64,000 nucleotides of DNA from Nocardia suismassiliense (GCF_900269665.1 NZ_LT985361.1:1250040-1314039), one strand, 5' to 3'; numbered from the stretch's first letter, positions 1 through 8,910 are shown. Translations and numbers: made by a program. The notes: generated by a model from the letters alone, not told the origin.

Positions 1-617
1 CGGGTGGTGGGGGTTGTGCGGGGGACTATGTCGGCGGTGACGAGTTTGCCGCCGGGGCGGAGGACGCGGTGGGCCTCGGCGAAAAACTTTGGGTACGAGG
101 GGAAGTGGAAGGCTGACTCAAGGGCGGTCACCTTGGTGCAGGACTGGTCTGGGCAGGGGAGGTCGATTGCTGAGCCGTACTGGTAGCGGATGCGGTGGGC
201 CAGGCCGAGTTCGGCGGCGCGTCTGGTGGCGATCTCGATCTGTTCGACGGCGATGTTGACACCGATGATCTGCTCGGGCTCGAATTCCTGGGCCCAGAGG
301 AAGTCCTGGTCGCCGTAGCCGAAGCCGACGTCGAGCTGGATGTCGCCGGGGCCGAGTTCGGCCTCGCGGGCGACCAGGCGCGCCAGGTCGCGGCTCGCCT
401 CGTCGAGGGTGGCCGGGTTGTCGCGCCAGTAGCCGAGATTGATGAACAGGGAGTCCTCGCCGAACAGGTTTCGCGGGCCGACTACGTCGTAGACTCGGCC
501 GACTCGCTCGCCCGAGGGCAGGAACGGGACTCTGGACCACTCGTAGCATTCCTTGGCCCAGCGCAGGGATCGCGTCCGGAAGTCCTCGACTGGGATGTCG
601 GCGGTGGTCAGCGTCAT
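1..617 (-). CDS. SAM-dependent methyltransferase (class I), 3' end outside the window
   Basis: The frame is open from an ATG at 617 down to the window edge, so about 205 residues of the N-terminal part are visible. The protein begins MTLTTADIPVEDFRTRS. It carries the SAM-binding motif I LDVGFGYGDQDF, preceded by a FINLGYW segment, and the post-motif stretch AEAHRVLRPGGKLVTADI typical of Methyltransf_11 enzymes. The FINLGYW plus motif I arrangement is seen in small-molecule C- and O-methyltransferases of the sterol/RebM type. It is a cytosolic enzyme by appearance and the substrate cannot be told. An 86-base gap separates it from the S41 lipoprotein gene upstream on the same strand, so the two may be co-transcribed. 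The methyltransferase assignment is firm; the role is unknown. Confidence 0.85.
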   Translation of the reverse strand, partial: MTLTTADIPVEDFRTRSLRWAKECYEWSRVPFLPSGERVGRVYDVVGPRNLFGEDSLFINLGYWRDNPATLDEASRDLARLVAREAELGPGDIQLDVGFGYGDQDFLWAQEFEPEQIIGVNIAVEQIEIATRRAAELGLAHRIRYQYGSAIDLPCPDQSCTKVTALESAFHFPSYPKFFAEAHRVLRPGGKLVTADIVPRTTPTT

Positions 618-703
618 GAGCTCTCCCGATGCTCGCTCGACCAGTTGCCGCCAGTCGATTCGGATTCCCGACGTCAACAGTCTCAGACAGTTTGCTCGAA
701 CCG

Positions 704-2077
704 TCAAGAGCCGCTGGTCAGCCAGCTGACCGCGCGATCGAAGGCGGAGTCACGGTTCAGGGCGAACTCTTCTTCGGTGAAGACCGGCTCGGTCAGTTCG
801 GGTGGGACGCCGGTGCCATCGAAGGTGCGGTCGTCGGAGGTCAGGAATTGCTCGTTCGGCACGCCGAACCACCAGTGCTCGTGGCCGGCGCCGGGCAGCT
901 TGCGCTGCATGACATCGGAGAACACGCCCTGCGTCGGTTGCCCGATTCGTGTTGTGCGCGAGGGGCGTTCGAGCATCGCCTGAGTGAAGGTCTCGCCGGC
1001 GCTGACCGTGGAGCCGCCGGTCAGGATCGCGACGGGGCCTGCGTACGCCCCGTGCGCGGGTTCGACGCGCTGCGGCTGGGGTCCGATGGTGCGGGTCTTC
1101 TTGGCGTAGGCGAAGTACGGGCGGTCGGTGAGCCGGGCGGCCAGTTGCAGGCCGAGGCTGTCCGAGCCGCCGCCGTTGATCCGCAGGTCCAGGATGAGTC
1201 CTTGGAGCCGGATGCGTCGGTCCTCGGTGAAGATCGCGTCCAGGGCGCGGTCGAGTTCGGCGCTGTCGGCGGCGAAGGTCCGTTCGGTGGTGTAGCCGCT
1301 GAACGCGGAGAGCCGCAGGTAGCCGTAGTTCTGGCCGGGTAGGTCGGCGTAGCCGATGCGGCCGTTGGCGTATTCGGTCAGTGGATGCTGCTGGAGATCG
1401 CGGCGCTGGACGTACTCCTTGACCTGTTGGTCGAGTTGCGGACTGGGGATGGTCGTTCCCGGCCGGACCGTGCCGAAGAACCTCCCGTCGCCTGCCGACA
1501 CGACCACGTGTGCGTCGTGCAGTGGCGCGACCATGTCCCGCAGCGCCGAGAAGAGCGCGTCATCATCGCCGCGCTGCTCGGCCCGGGTGGCGCGCTCGCG
1601 GAACTTCTCTCGAACCTGCTGCCAGTCAACGCCTTTCGCCGCGAAGAAAGGGTAGTGCTCCTGAAAGGTCTGCCAGAAGACATCGAAGGCGGCGGGCACG
1701 ACCGAGCTGGTGCACGACAGCGGTAAGGCGGAGAGACGGCGTAGCGTGCGGTCTCCGGGCGATCCGTCGATGTGCAGCGTGGCCCGGTCAGGGCTGTCGC
1801 CGGGACGCAGGGTGAGCACGTCCTTGCCTTCGGTGACGTAACGGCCCTGACTTCCGGAACGTACTGCGGTGTCGTCCTTCAGGCAGCTGAGCGCGGTCAG
1901 CTGGTAGGACTCGAGCGCGTCGGCGTGCACGGAAAGCACGCTGCCGTAGTCGTCGACCTGCCAGAAGCCGGACGGAAAGTCAGCGGCGGACGGTATGTCC
2001 GCGGAGCAGCCCGTGATCGTGCCGACGGCCACCAGTGCGGCGGCGAGGGCTGCGGTTCGCTTGCGCTGCATGGTCAT
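704..2077 (-). CDS. S41-family serine protease, lipoprotein
   Basis: The 457-residue product starts MTMQRKRTAALAAALVAVGT and continues into ITGCS, a lipobox, so it should be exported, lipidated on that Cys and held on the outer face of the membrane. The C-terminal half is a tail-specific/tricorn-core peptidase fold. GGSTVSAGETF (Ser near residue 359) carries the nucleophile, LHDAHVVVSAGD carries the likely catalytic His, and ILDLRINGGGSDSLGL is the conserved hydrophobic strand with Gly turn. No Lys replaces Gln in the RIGQPTQG segment, so it resembles the His/Ser S41 group more than the Ser/Lys Tsp group. The longer frame begins at 2113, but the ATG at 2077 has a GGTGGACGA Shine-Dalgarno-like stretch just upstream and gives a normal lipoprotein signal; ATG 2071 is also possible. 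The substrate is unknown. Confidence 0.85.
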   Translation of the reverse strand: MTMQRKRTAALAAALVAVGTITGCSADIPSAADFPSGFWQVDDYGSVLSVHADALESYQLTALSCLKDDTAVRSGSQGRYVTEGKDVLTLRPGDSPDRATLHIDGSPGDRTLRRLSALPLSCTSSVVPAAFDVFWQTFQEHYPFFAAKGVDWQQVREKFRERATRAEQRGDDDALFSALRDMVAPLHDAHVVVSAGDGRFFGTVRPGTTIPSPQLDQQVKEYVQRRDLQQHPLTEYANGRIGYADLPGQNYGYLRLSAFSGYTTERTFAADSAELDRALDAIFTEDRRIRLQGLILDLRINGGGSDSLGLQLAARLTDRPYFAYAKKTRTIGPQPQRVEPAHGAYAGPVAILTGGSTVSAGETFTQAMLERPSRTTRIGQPTQGVFSDVMQRKLPGAGHEHWWFGVPNEQFLTSDDRTFDGTGVPPELTEPVFTEEEFALNRDSAFDRAVSWLTSGS

Positions 2078-2196
2078 TCGTCCACCGTTCACCATGGCTC
2101 GGCGCGGTGGCAACCGGGGAGGCAGGTCGAACGAGGGTGGGGCTAGCCGTACTACTCGCTCGCGCAGCGAATTTGCCGTCAGTTCGCCAACGGGTC

Positions 2197-3030
2197 TCAG
2201 AAGCTCCCACCGTCGAACCCACCACCACCATCGAACCCACCACTGCTATCGAACCCGCCGCTGTCCCAACCCCCATCGAATCCGCCTGTGTCACCGCCGG
2301 ACTCGTACCCACCGGAGTCGACCGCGCCGCTGTCGCCACCCGCCTCGAACCCACTGTCTCCGGCGGCCAACCCGTCCTGATACCCGTCGCCGTACCCACT
2401 CTCGAACCCTTGCGCGTCGTACCCGACCCCGGCCATCCCGGAGAACAGCGAGGAGAACAGCAGCGCCGACCCGATCCCCCAGGCCCCGCCGACCAACGCG
2501 GGCTTCCACCACGGCTCGGAGTACCAACCCGCGGGCACCGGCCGCCCAGCCACCCGCCCACCCGGGTAGTAATTCGGTGTCGCCGACGAGGGATTCGGCG
2601 AGGCCGCGATCTCCCGCCCCTCATGCTCGATTACCCGCTGCTCAGTGACCTTGCCCGCAGCATCCTGCCCATCGAGAACGGGCACCTCGGGCCCGGGATC
2701 CATGCCCATCGCACTGCGCGCGGCCCGGATGTAGTACAAACCTTCGAGCGCGGTGTGCTTCGCCAACCGCGCCTGCGTGGGCGTGCGCGCCTGATCCAGC
2801 TGTGACCCGGCGGCGAGATGCCGTTCGGACGCGTCGACCAACGCCTGCTTCGCCGCCTCGTTACTGCCGCTGAGGTTGTAGATCTGACCGCCGAGCCGCT
2901 CGTTGACCTGGCGGGCGTCGGCCAGCGCGTCAGCGAGCGCGTCGGCCGTGCGCTGCTTGCTCTGCCGGGCCAGCACGAGGACGAAGGCGCCCATCGCCAC
3001 GATCACCACGACGATCAGTAGCCACAACAC
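2197..3030 (-). CDS. Membrane-anchored protein with Gly/Asp/Ser-rich tail, function unknown
   Basis: The 277-residue protein has one N-terminal membrane helix (LWLLIVVVIVAMGAFVLVLA). A helical region follows with Ala/Gln-rich heptads (residues about 25-100) that could form a coiled coil. A second hydrophobic stretch lies near residue 180 (ALVGGAWGIGSALLFSSLF). The last 75 residues are low complexity, built from SGGFD/SGGYE/GGFDGG units. The start is GTG 3030 with AGAGG about 8 bases upstream. It overlaps the 3' end of the flavin monooxygenase gene by 16 bases and is therefore probably translated from the same message. Homologues annotated as DUF1542-type proteins occur in Nocardia and mycobacteria. 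I do not recognise a function. The tail probably lies outside or in the wall, which is an inference from topology only. Confidence 0.75.
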   Translation of the reverse strand: MLWLLIVVVIVAMGAFVLVLARQSKQRTADALADALADARQVNERLGGQIYNLSGSNEAAKQALVDASERHLAAGSQLDQARTPTQARLAKHTALEGLYYIRAARSAMGMDPGPEVPVLDGQDAAGKVTEQRVIEHEGREIAASPNPSSATPNYYPGGRVAGRPVPAGWYSEPWWKPALVGGAWGIGSALLFSSLFSGMAGVGYDAQGFESGYGDGYQDGLAAGDSGFEAGGDSGAVDSGGYESGGDTGGFDGGWDSGGFDSSGGFDGGGGFDGGSF

Positions 3031-4574
3031 CGCGCACCTCTTCCGTTGCCGGGATCCGAACTGGTGTCCAGTTTACTGGGCGCTTGCTGAGACCTGGCTG
3101 AAAAACGGTGGCGCGCGTCTGCCTGCGCTTCGTCGAAGTCGGCCACATCGAAAGTCTTTGTCTTCCAACGGTAGAGCACGGTGGCGCCCGGCCAGTTGTT
3201 GGTGATCCGGCCCGCCGCGTTGCGGTACCAGCTGGAACAGAAGTTCCACGGCGTATCTTTCAGCCGCCGCTGCAGCCAGTCGTCCCACTGCTGTTCGGCG
3301 TTCGCGCGGGCGGCGAGGTAGCGGCCGGGCCGGTCGGTGAGGTACTGCACCACCTGACGGATGTAGCGCGCCTGCGATTCCAGCATGTAGATGATCGAGC
3401 CGGAGCCCACATTGGTGTTCGGGCCGTACATCATGAACAGATTCGGGAAGTTCGGCACGGACAGTCCGAGGAAGGCCCGCGCGCCTTCGGCACCCCAGAC
3501 GTCGGTCAGTTTGCGACCGCCGATGCCGTAGATGTTCATCGGCGCGAGGAACTCGGTGCCCTTGAACCCGGTGCCGTAGACGATCACGTCGACCTCGTGC
3601 TCGACGCCGTCGGCGGTCCGGATGCCGGTGGGCGTGATCGCCTCGATGGCGGTGGTCTCCACGGTGACATTCGGCTGGGCCAGCGCCGGGAAGTACTCGT
3701 TGGAGAACAGGCCACGCTTGCAGCCCGCCGCGTAATCGGGCGTCAGCTTGGCGCGCAGGTCGGCGTCGGGTACTTGCTTGGCCCGGTGCCGGTCGGCCAG
3801 CGCGATCACCGGCGTCTTCATCGCCGGAATATCGGTCAAGGCCAGCGCGAGCACCTCGAACAGGGACCAGATGGCGAACCGTTCGGCGAGCCGGGTCGGC
3901 GGCAGATATTTGAACACCGCCTTATGCGTGGTGCTGTATTCGGTGTCGAACTTGGGCAGCACCCAGGCCGCCGAGCGCTGGAACAGCGTGAGGTGCGCGG
4001 CCTCGGGCTGGATGCGTGGAATGTATTGGATCGCACTGGCTCCGGTGCCGATGCAGGCGATCCGCTTGCCGCTCAGTTCGACGTCGTGATCCCACTCGGC
4101 GGAGTGGAAGGCGGGGCCTGCGAAGGTGTCGATGCCGGGAATGTTCGGCATGGCGGGCCGGGACAGCTGGCCGACCGCGGGCACCAAAATATCGGCGGTG
4201 AGCTGGGCGCCGTCCGCAGTGGTGACGGTCCAGCGTCCGGTCTGCTCGTCGAACTCGGCATCGGTCACCTCGGTGCCGAACCGGATGAAACGCTCCAGGT
4301 CGTGCTTGCCTGCGACACCACGCATGTACTCGTGGATATCGCGCTGCTCCGAAAACCGCCGTGGCCAATCGGATTTGGGCTCGAACGACCAGGAGTACAG
4401 CGGCGAAGGCACGTCGCACGCGGCACCGGGGTAGGTGTTCTCCCGCCACACCCCGCCCAGATCCGCGGCACGCTCCAGGATGGTGAACGTGTCCACCCCG
4501 GCCCGCCGCAGCTCGAGCGCCACTCCGAGCCCCGCGAACCCGGCTCCGATAATGATGATGGACGGCGTTGTCAT
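3015..4574 (-). CDS. Flavin-containing monooxygenase, Baeyer-Villiger type
   Basis: The 519-residue protein begins with the FAD Rossmann motif IIIIGAGFAGLGVALELRRAG. It carries the Baeyer-Villiger fingerprint FxGxxxHxxxW as FAGPAFHSAEWDHD, followed directly by the NADPH Rossmann segment KRIACIGTGASA. VDVIVYGTGFKGTEFLAP is the usual second FAD-side motif. Such enzymes use NADPH and O2 to insert oxygen next to a carbonyl or to oxidise a heteroatom; EthA of M. tuberculosis is a well-known relative. The length is normal for the family apart from a C-terminal tail of about 30 residues rich in Ser/Gly/Arg, which overlaps the next gene. It sits between an acyl-CoA dehydrogenase gene and the Gly-rich protein gene on the same strand. 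The substrate is not predictable. Confidence 0.92.
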   Translation of the reverse strand: MTTPSIIIIGAGFAGLGVALELRRAGVDTFTILERAADLGGVWRENTYPGAACDVPSPLYSWSFEPKSDWPRRFSEQRDIHEYMRGVAGKHDLERFIRFGTEVTDAEFDEQTGRWTVTTADGAQLTADILVPAVGQLSRPAMPNIPGIDTFAGPAFHSAEWDHDVELSGKRIACIGTGASAIQYIPRIQPEAAHLTLFQRSAAWVLPKFDTEYSTTHKAVFKYLPPTRLAERFAIWSLFEVLALALTDIPAMKTPVIALADRHRAKQVPDADLRAKLTPDYAAGCKRGLFSNEYFPALAQPNVTVETTAIEAITPTGIRTADGVEHEVDVIVYGTGFKGTEFLAPMNIYGIGGRKLTDVWGAEGARAFLGLSVPNFPNLFMMYGPNTNVGSGSIIYMLESQARYIRQVVQYLTDRPGRYLAARANAEQQWDDWLQRRLKDTPWNFCSSWYRNAAGRITNNWPGATVLYRWKTKTFDVADFDEAQADARHRFSARSQQAPSKLDTSSDPGNGRGARCCGY

Positions 4575-4720
4575 GATCCGAGCCTAAGGTGCGAACCCGC
4601 AGGTCCGAAGAGATCCGCGGTCAATGAATCGGCATTTTCGGCCATATCTGCCGCGAAAGTCCGCACGCTTTCGGGGTCCCGGACCCGCAGCCGGTGCGAT
4701 ACCGACGACGGGTGCGGCGG

Positions 4721-5863
4721 TCAGTTGCCCGCGAGCTGGCGGGCGATGACCAGGCGTTGGATCTGATTGGTGCCCTCGAAGATCTGCATCACCTTGGCCT
4801 CGCGCATGTAGCGCTCGACCGGGAAGTCCTGGGTGTAGCCGTACCCGCCGAAGACCTGGACGGCATCGGTGGTCACCTTCATGGCGGCGTCGGTGGCGAT
4901 GAGTTTCGCGACGCTCGCCTGGCGCGAGTAGGGCAGTCCGGCGTCGCGCCGGCGGGCCGCGTCGAGGTAGGTGGCACGGGCCGAGTCGACGGCGGCGGCC
5001 ATGTCGGCCAGCACGAAACCGAGCCCCTGGTGGTCGATGATGTGGCGGCCGAAGGCTTCTCGCTCCTTGGCGTAGGCGACCGCGTCGTCGAGCGCGCGCT
5101 GCGCCAAACCCGTTGCCACGGCGGCGATGCCGAGCCGACCGGAGTCCAGGGCGCTGAAGGCGATCGAAAGTCCTTGTCCCTCTTCGCCGATCAGCCGCTC
5201 GACGGGCAGGAACGCGTCGTCGTAGGCGGCGGTGGTGGTCGGCACGGCGCGCAGGCCCATCTTCTCCTCGGGCTTGCCGAAGCTCAGGCCCTCGGTGTCA
5301 CGCGGCACCAGGAAACACGAAATGCCGCGGGAGCCTTCGCCGGTCCGCGCGAAGAGCGTGTAGAAATCGGCGCGGCCACCGTTGGTGATCCAAGCCTTCG
5401 CGCCGTTGATCCGGTATCCGCCGTCGACCTTCGTCGCCCGGCAGCGCAGCGCGGCCGCGTCGGAACCGGCGTGCGGCTCGGAAAGGCTGTACGCGCCGAT
5501 GGTTTCGCCGGAGAGCATGGTCGCGAGCCAGTTCTGCTGCTGCTCTTCGGTGCCGAAGGTGAACAGCGGATGGCAGGACAGGCTGTGCACGCTGACCGCC
5601 ACCGCGACCGCCGCCCAGCGCGCCGCGAGCTCCTCGAGCACCTGCAGGTACACCTCGTAGGGCTGGGCGCCACCGCCGAATTCCTCGGGATACGGCAGGC
5701 TCAGCAGGCCGGCCGCGCCGAGGGCCGGGAAGACACCGTCGGGAAAGGTCCCGGTCTTCTCGCACTCGACCACCCGCGGTTCGAGCACCTTGTCGGCGAT
5801 ATCGCGGGTCAGCTCGAGCAGGTCCCGAGCCTCGGACGTCGGCAGCATTCGATCCACTGGCAT
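4721..5863 (-). CDS. Acyl-CoA dehydrogenase
   Basis: The 380-residue flavoenzyme has the expected family length and all main landmarks. ITNGGRADFYTLFART is part of the middle beta domain. AYSLSEPHAGSDAAAL is the substrate/FAD loop. The C-terminal helix YMREAKVMQIFEGTNQIQRLVIARQLAGN includes the Glu of IFEGT that acts as catalytic base in short/medium-chain enzymes. It should oxidise an acyl-CoA to the 2-enoyl-CoA and pass electrons to ETF. The ATG at 5863 is preceded by TAGGGGC as ribosome-binding site. It lies 146 bases upstream of the monooxygenase gene on the same strand. The chain length or branched-chain preference cannot be assigned from sequence alone. Confidence 0.93.
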   Translation of the reverse strand: MPVDRMLPTSEARDLLELTRDIADKVLEPRVVECEKTGTFPDGVFPALGAAGLLSLPYPEEFGGGAQPYEVYLQVLEELAARWAAVAVAVSVHSLSCHPLFTFGTEEQQQNWLATMLSGETIGAYSLSEPHAGSDAAALRCRATKVDGGYRINGAKAWITNGGRADFYTLFARTGEGSRGISCFLVPRDTEGLSFGKPEEKMGLRAVPTTTAAYDDAFLPVERLIGEEGQGLSIAFSALDSGRLGIAAVATGLAQRALDDAVAYAKEREAFGRHIIDHQGLGFVLADMAAAVDSARATYLDAARRRDAGLPYSRQASVAKLIATDAAMKVTTDAVQVFGGYGYTQDFPVERYMREAKVMQIFEGTNQIQRLVIARQLAGN

Positions 5864-6043
5864 GCCCCTACGCTAGCGAGTCCGCCGCCGTCCGGGGCGC
5901 CAGGTCGTCCCCATCGATCGGGTAGCTGGCGCGGTAGGTGGCGCCAGAGTTGCCGGCGCTCGTTCGGGACGCGCGGAATCCACTGTGCCCGTTTATATCC
6001 GGCGGCCGGTACATTCGACCGTGACCCTCGCTGGAAGGAATCG
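5864..6043. promoter_or_regulatory. Divergent promoter region between acyl-CoA dehydrogenase and esterase
   Basis: This 180-base non-coding gap separates two divergently transcribed genes. On the + strand TACATT (6010-6015) could be a -10 element for the esterase. GGAAGG at 6033-6038 is its ribosome-binding site, five bases before the ATG. No operator was recognised. Promoter assignment is by eye only. Confidence 0.4.
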
Positions 6044-7003
6044 ATGGTGCGCGGTACTACTCGTCGCGGCAGGTTCGTCGTCGTGCTCGCCCTGGTGGCG
6101 CTGAGCATGCAATTCCTGCTGTCCGCGCCGTCATCGGCGCAGGCGGTGGTCGAGCGCGGCTTTGCCAATGCGGCGGGCACCCGCGACTACTACCTGCATG
6201 TCCCGCCCGGCGACCCGGCGGGCAAGCCACTGATGATCTACCTGCACGGCTGCACCGACCCGTGGCGCCAGCTCGCCGACACCGGATTCTCGCTGACCAG
6301 GATCGCCGACGAACTCGGATTCGTACTCGCCTACCCGATCCAGACCGAAGCGGCCAACGACCGGTACTGCTGGAACTGGTTCGATCCGGCGAATCAAGCA
6401 CGCGGGCAAGGGGAGTCGTCGATCATCGCCGACCTCACCGCCGCGTTGATCGGCGAGTTCGGGCTGGACCGGTCGCGGGTCTACGTGGGCGGATACTCCG
6501 CGGGCGGCGCGATGTCCACCGTGCTGGCCGCGACCTACCCGGACCTGTACGCGGCCATCGCACCGATGGCAGGCGGTCCGTACCAACTGGATCCGCAGAC
6601 GTTCCGTGCCGACCTGAGTGGCGCGTCGATCGTGGCGGCGATGGGGGAGCGGGCCAGGCCGGTGCCCGGGTTCTTCCTGCAGGACTTGCTCGATCAGACG
6701 AGCCTGTATCCGATCGGGCGCACGAACCTGGTGCAGTGGCTCGGCGTGTACCGTCTCGCAAGCGATCTCGCGGTGCTCGCGGTGCCAAGCACGGTCACGA
6801 CGAGCACGGATCCGGTGCCGACGACCATCGAGCGATACGACGCGGGCGGTTGTGTTCTCGCCGAATTCCGTACGCCCATCGGGCCCGATCACATCGGCGG
6901 CGGGCTGCTGATGCAGTCCGAGCGCGGTCTCGGCCTGCAACGCGAGCTGATGAATTTCCTACTGGCACACCGGCTCGGCGGCCCTCGGCAGGCCTGCGGC
7001 TGA
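6044..7003 (+). CDS. Secreted esterase, PHB-depolymerase/feruloyl-esterase family
   Basis: The 319-residue protein has a Sec signal peptide: basic start VRGTTRRGR, hydrophobic core VVVLALVALSMQFLLSA, and probable cleavage after SSAQA. The mature part is an alpha/beta hydrolase. MIYLHGCTDP is the oxyanion strand, RVYVGGYSAGGAMSTVLAATYP holds the nucleophile Ser, and PIGPDHIGGG probably holds the catalytic His. Order and spacing match the Esterase_phb family, which includes LpqC-like and feruloyl esterases. It probably hydrolyses an ester outside the cell. The open frame extends far upstream to 4694, but ATG 6044 is preceded by GGAAGG and gives the signal peptide, and the upstream part is the antisense of the acyl-CoA dehydrogenase gene. 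Substrate unknown. Confidence 0.88.
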   Translation: MVRGTTRRGRFVVVLALVALSMQFLLSAPSSAQAVVERGFANAAGTRDYYLHVPPGDPAGKPLMIYLHGCTDPWRQLADTGFSLTRIADELGFVLAYPIQTEAANDRYCWNWFDPANQARGQGESSIIADLTAALIGEFGLDRSRVYVGGYSAGGAMSTVLAATYPDLYAAIAPMAGGPYQLDPQTFRADLSGASIVAAMGERARPVPGFFLQDLLDQTSLYPIGRTNLVQWLGVYRLASDLAVLAVPSTVTTSTDPVPTTIERYDAGGCVLAEFRTPIGPDHIGGGLLMQSERGLGLQRELMNFLLAHRLGGPRQACG

Positions 7004-7350
7004 GCGGCCGGTGCGCGAACGGACCGAGCCGACCGGTCGGCCCGCGATGCACGTGCAGATGTGAGTGCATATCGATGGCTCGAACTTTGCTGGCGCATCG
7101 CTGAATTCGCGCAGGTCAGAGCGGTCGCCAAGGGATAGCCAGTACTGGCCGACCGGCTGGTTTTGTCTCATTCGGGATGATATTCGGCAGGTCGCCTGGC
7201 GCAGTAGTGCCATAGCGACTAAGTATGTGAGTGGTTCGATCGGGACGGACCGGCATGTCGGCGGCCACGCAGGGGGTGTCGCCGCCATTCCGGTCCGAGG
7301 GGCGACGGGCGCGTGCGATTCGGGGTAGCCGCGCCCATCCGTCCGCTCTA
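7004..7350. other. Intergenic region, no gene seen
   Basis: This stretch of about 350 bases between the esterase and the ArsR gene contains no frame with coding character. It holds a perfect 12-base palindrome CCGACCGGTCGG (7029-7040) just after the esterase stop, which could form part of a weak terminator. The 3' end carries the likely promoter of the ArsR gene. Nothing else was recognised. Confidence 0.5.
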
Positions 7351-7374
7351 TTATCTGCGTATGAATGCAGATAA
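7351..7374. promoter_or_regulatory. Inverted-repeat operator across the ArsR start codon
   Basis: A perfect inverted repeat TTATCTGC-N8-GCAGATAA has the ATG (7361) of the ArsR-type repressor gene in its spacer. TATTAT (7349-7354) overlaps the left arm and sits six bases before the ATG, which fits a -10 element for a leaderless transcript starting at or next to the ATG. No Shine-Dalgarno sequence is present. A repressor bound here would block its own promoter and the coupled exporter gene. The repeat is seen; its use as autoregulatory operator is inference from ArsR-family habits. Confidence 0.65.
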
Positions 7375-7747
7375 CCAGGAAGCTCGCCCGCTGGCGGACG
7401 ACCAGGTAGGTCTGGTCGTCGAGGTCTTCCGGATGCTCGCCGATGCGACCCGGGTCCAGGTGCTGTGGGCGCTGGTCGACCGCGAACTCTCGGTGAACGA
7501 CCTCGCGGGCAGTGTCGGCAAACCCGCGCCCTCCGTCTCCCAGCATCTGGCCAAACTGCGGATGGCGCGGCTGGTCAGCACCCGACGCTCCGGCACCACG
7601 ATTTATTACAGCCTGGAGAACGAGCACGTCCGGCAGTTGGTGGTGGACGCGGTCTACAACGCCGAGCACGCCGGTCCCGGAGTGCCGCCGCATCACCGCG
7701 ACGACGCCGCCGTTCGTGCGCTACCGGGACGGCGGGCGGCGAAATGA
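7361..7747 (+). CDS. ArsR/SmtB-family metal-sensing repressor
   Basis: The 128-residue protein is a winged helix-turn-helix repressor. DATRVQVLWALVDRELSVNDLAGSVGKPAPSVSQHLAKLRMARLVSTRRSG is the ArsR DNA-binding core, and IYYSLENEHVRQLVVDAVYNAEH is the C-terminal helix where many SmtB-type sensors bind metal, with His, Asp and Glu available. The tail VPPHHRDD adds two His. ATG 7361 is chosen because it starts the conserved fold and lies inside the inverted repeat at 7351-7374. The stop overlaps the start of the metal exporter gene as ATGA, so both are one translationally coupled unit. It probably represses that exporter until Zn, Co, Ni or a similar ion binds. The exact metal is not predictable. 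Confidence 0.9.
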   Translation: MNADNQEARPLADDQVGLVVEVFRMLADATRVQVLWALVDRELSVNDLAGSVGKPAPSVSQHLAKLRMARLVSTRRSGTTIYYSLENEHVRQLVVDAVYNAEHAGPGVPPHHRDDAAVRALPGRRAAK

Positions 7748-8910
7748 GCTGCACGAAACATATTGCTGCACAACATGTCTTGGAGTGTGACGTGGGCAGT
7801 GCGACGGATGAACCCGCTCCCGGACGCGGTGGCGGCAATCACGAAAACGACGGACACACTTCAGGTTTGGGGCACCGGCAGGCGCACCCGGAATCTCACG
7901 CGCACAACCGAAGTCACGGAGTGCACGAGCACGTGCACGAACACGGCGAGCACACCCATGCGCATCCGAAAGGGTTGCGCGGCATCCTGCGCGAGATTTT
8001 CGTACCGCACAGCCACGACGCGGCCGACAGCGTCGATGACGCGCTGGAAGCCAGCGCCGTCGGCATCCGGACGGTGCAGATCAGCCTGGCCGTACTCGGC
8101 GTCACCGCGGTATTGCAGGTGCTGGTCGTGCTGGCGTCCGGCTCGGTGGCCTTGGCTGCCGACACCATTCACAACTTCTCCGACGCGCTGACCGCGGTGC
8201 CGCTGTGGATCGCGTTCGCCCTCGGGCGGCGCGCGGCGACCCGGCGCTACACCTACGGATTCGGTCGCGCCGAGGATCTCGCGGGCCTGTTCGTGGTCGC
8301 CATGATCGCGCTGTCGGCCTTGATCGCCGGGTACGAGGCGGTTCGCCGAATGATCGCGCCGGTGCCGATCCAGCATCTCGGCTGGGTCGCGCTGGCCGGC
8401 GTGATCGGTTTCCTCGGCAACGAGACGGTCGCGCTGTATCGCATCCGGACCGGACGGCGCATCGGCTCGGCCGCCCTGGTCGCCGACGGCCTGCATGCCC
8501 GCACGGACGGATTCACCTCGCTGGCGGTGCTGCTGGGCGCCGCGGGTGTCGCGCTCGGTTTCCCGCTGGCCGACCCGATCATCGGCCTGCTGATCACCGT
8601 TGCCATCCTCGCCGTGCTGCGCACCGCGGCCAGGGACGTGCTGCGCCGTCTGATGGACGCGGTCGAACCGAGCCTGGTGACCGCCGCCGAGCAGGCCCTC
8701 GCCGCCGAGCCGGGCGTGCAAGGCGTGCGCAGCCTGCGCATGCGCTGGATCGGGCATCGGCTGCACGCCGACGTCGAATTGGACGTCGCATCGACCATTA
8801 CGCTCGCCGACGCGCACCGCGTCGCGCACGAGGCCGAGCACACCCTCACCCACGTCGTGCCCAAGCTGAACACCGCCGTCGTGCACGCCTACCCGGCGCA
8901 CGCGGGCTGA
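7744..8910 (+). CDS. Cation diffusion facilitator (CDF) metal exporter
   Basis: The 388-residue membrane protein begins with a His-rich cytosolic segment (HSHAHNRSHGVHEHVHEHGEH region, residues about 40-75), a typical metal-binding tail. The six-helix CDF core follows. The paired HxxxD metal-site motifs are present as HNFSD in the second helix region and HARTD in the fifth. The C-terminal about 90 residues form the usual ferredoxin-like cytosolic domain. CDF proteins export Zn2+, Co2+, Cd2+ or similar by proton antiport; the HxxxD/HxxxD pattern is common in zinc exporters. ATG 7744 overlaps the stop of the ArsR gene by four bases, so the pair forms a sensor-exporter unit. Confidence 0.92.
   Translation: MSCTKHIAAQHVLECDVGSATDEPAPGRGGGNHENDGHTSGLGHRQAHPESHAHNRSHGVHEHVHEHGEHTHAHPKGLRGILREIFVPHSHDAADSVDDALEASAVGIRTVQISLAVLGVTAVLQVLVVLASGSVALAADTIHNFSDALTAVPLWIAFALGRRAATRRYTYGFGRAEDLAGLFVVAMIALSALIAGYEAVRRMIAPVPIQHLGWVALAGVIGFLGNETVALYRIRTGRRIGSAALVADGLHARTDGFTSLAVLLGAAGVALGFPLADPIIGLLITVAILAVLRTAARDVLRRLMDAVEPSLVTAAEQALAAEPGVQGVRSLRMRWIGHRLHADVELDVASTITLADAHRVAHEAEHTLTHVVPKLNTAVVHAYPAHAG

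Noticed and set aside
195..1342. Open + strand frames at 195-983 and 629-1342
   Set aside because: They are antisense to the methyltransferase and the S41 lipoprotein gene, whose motifs are unmistakable.
4694..6043. Upstream extension of the esterase frame to 4694
   Set aside because: It is the antisense of a complete acyl-CoA dehydrogenase gene, and a normal signal peptide with a good ribosome-binding site begins at 6044.
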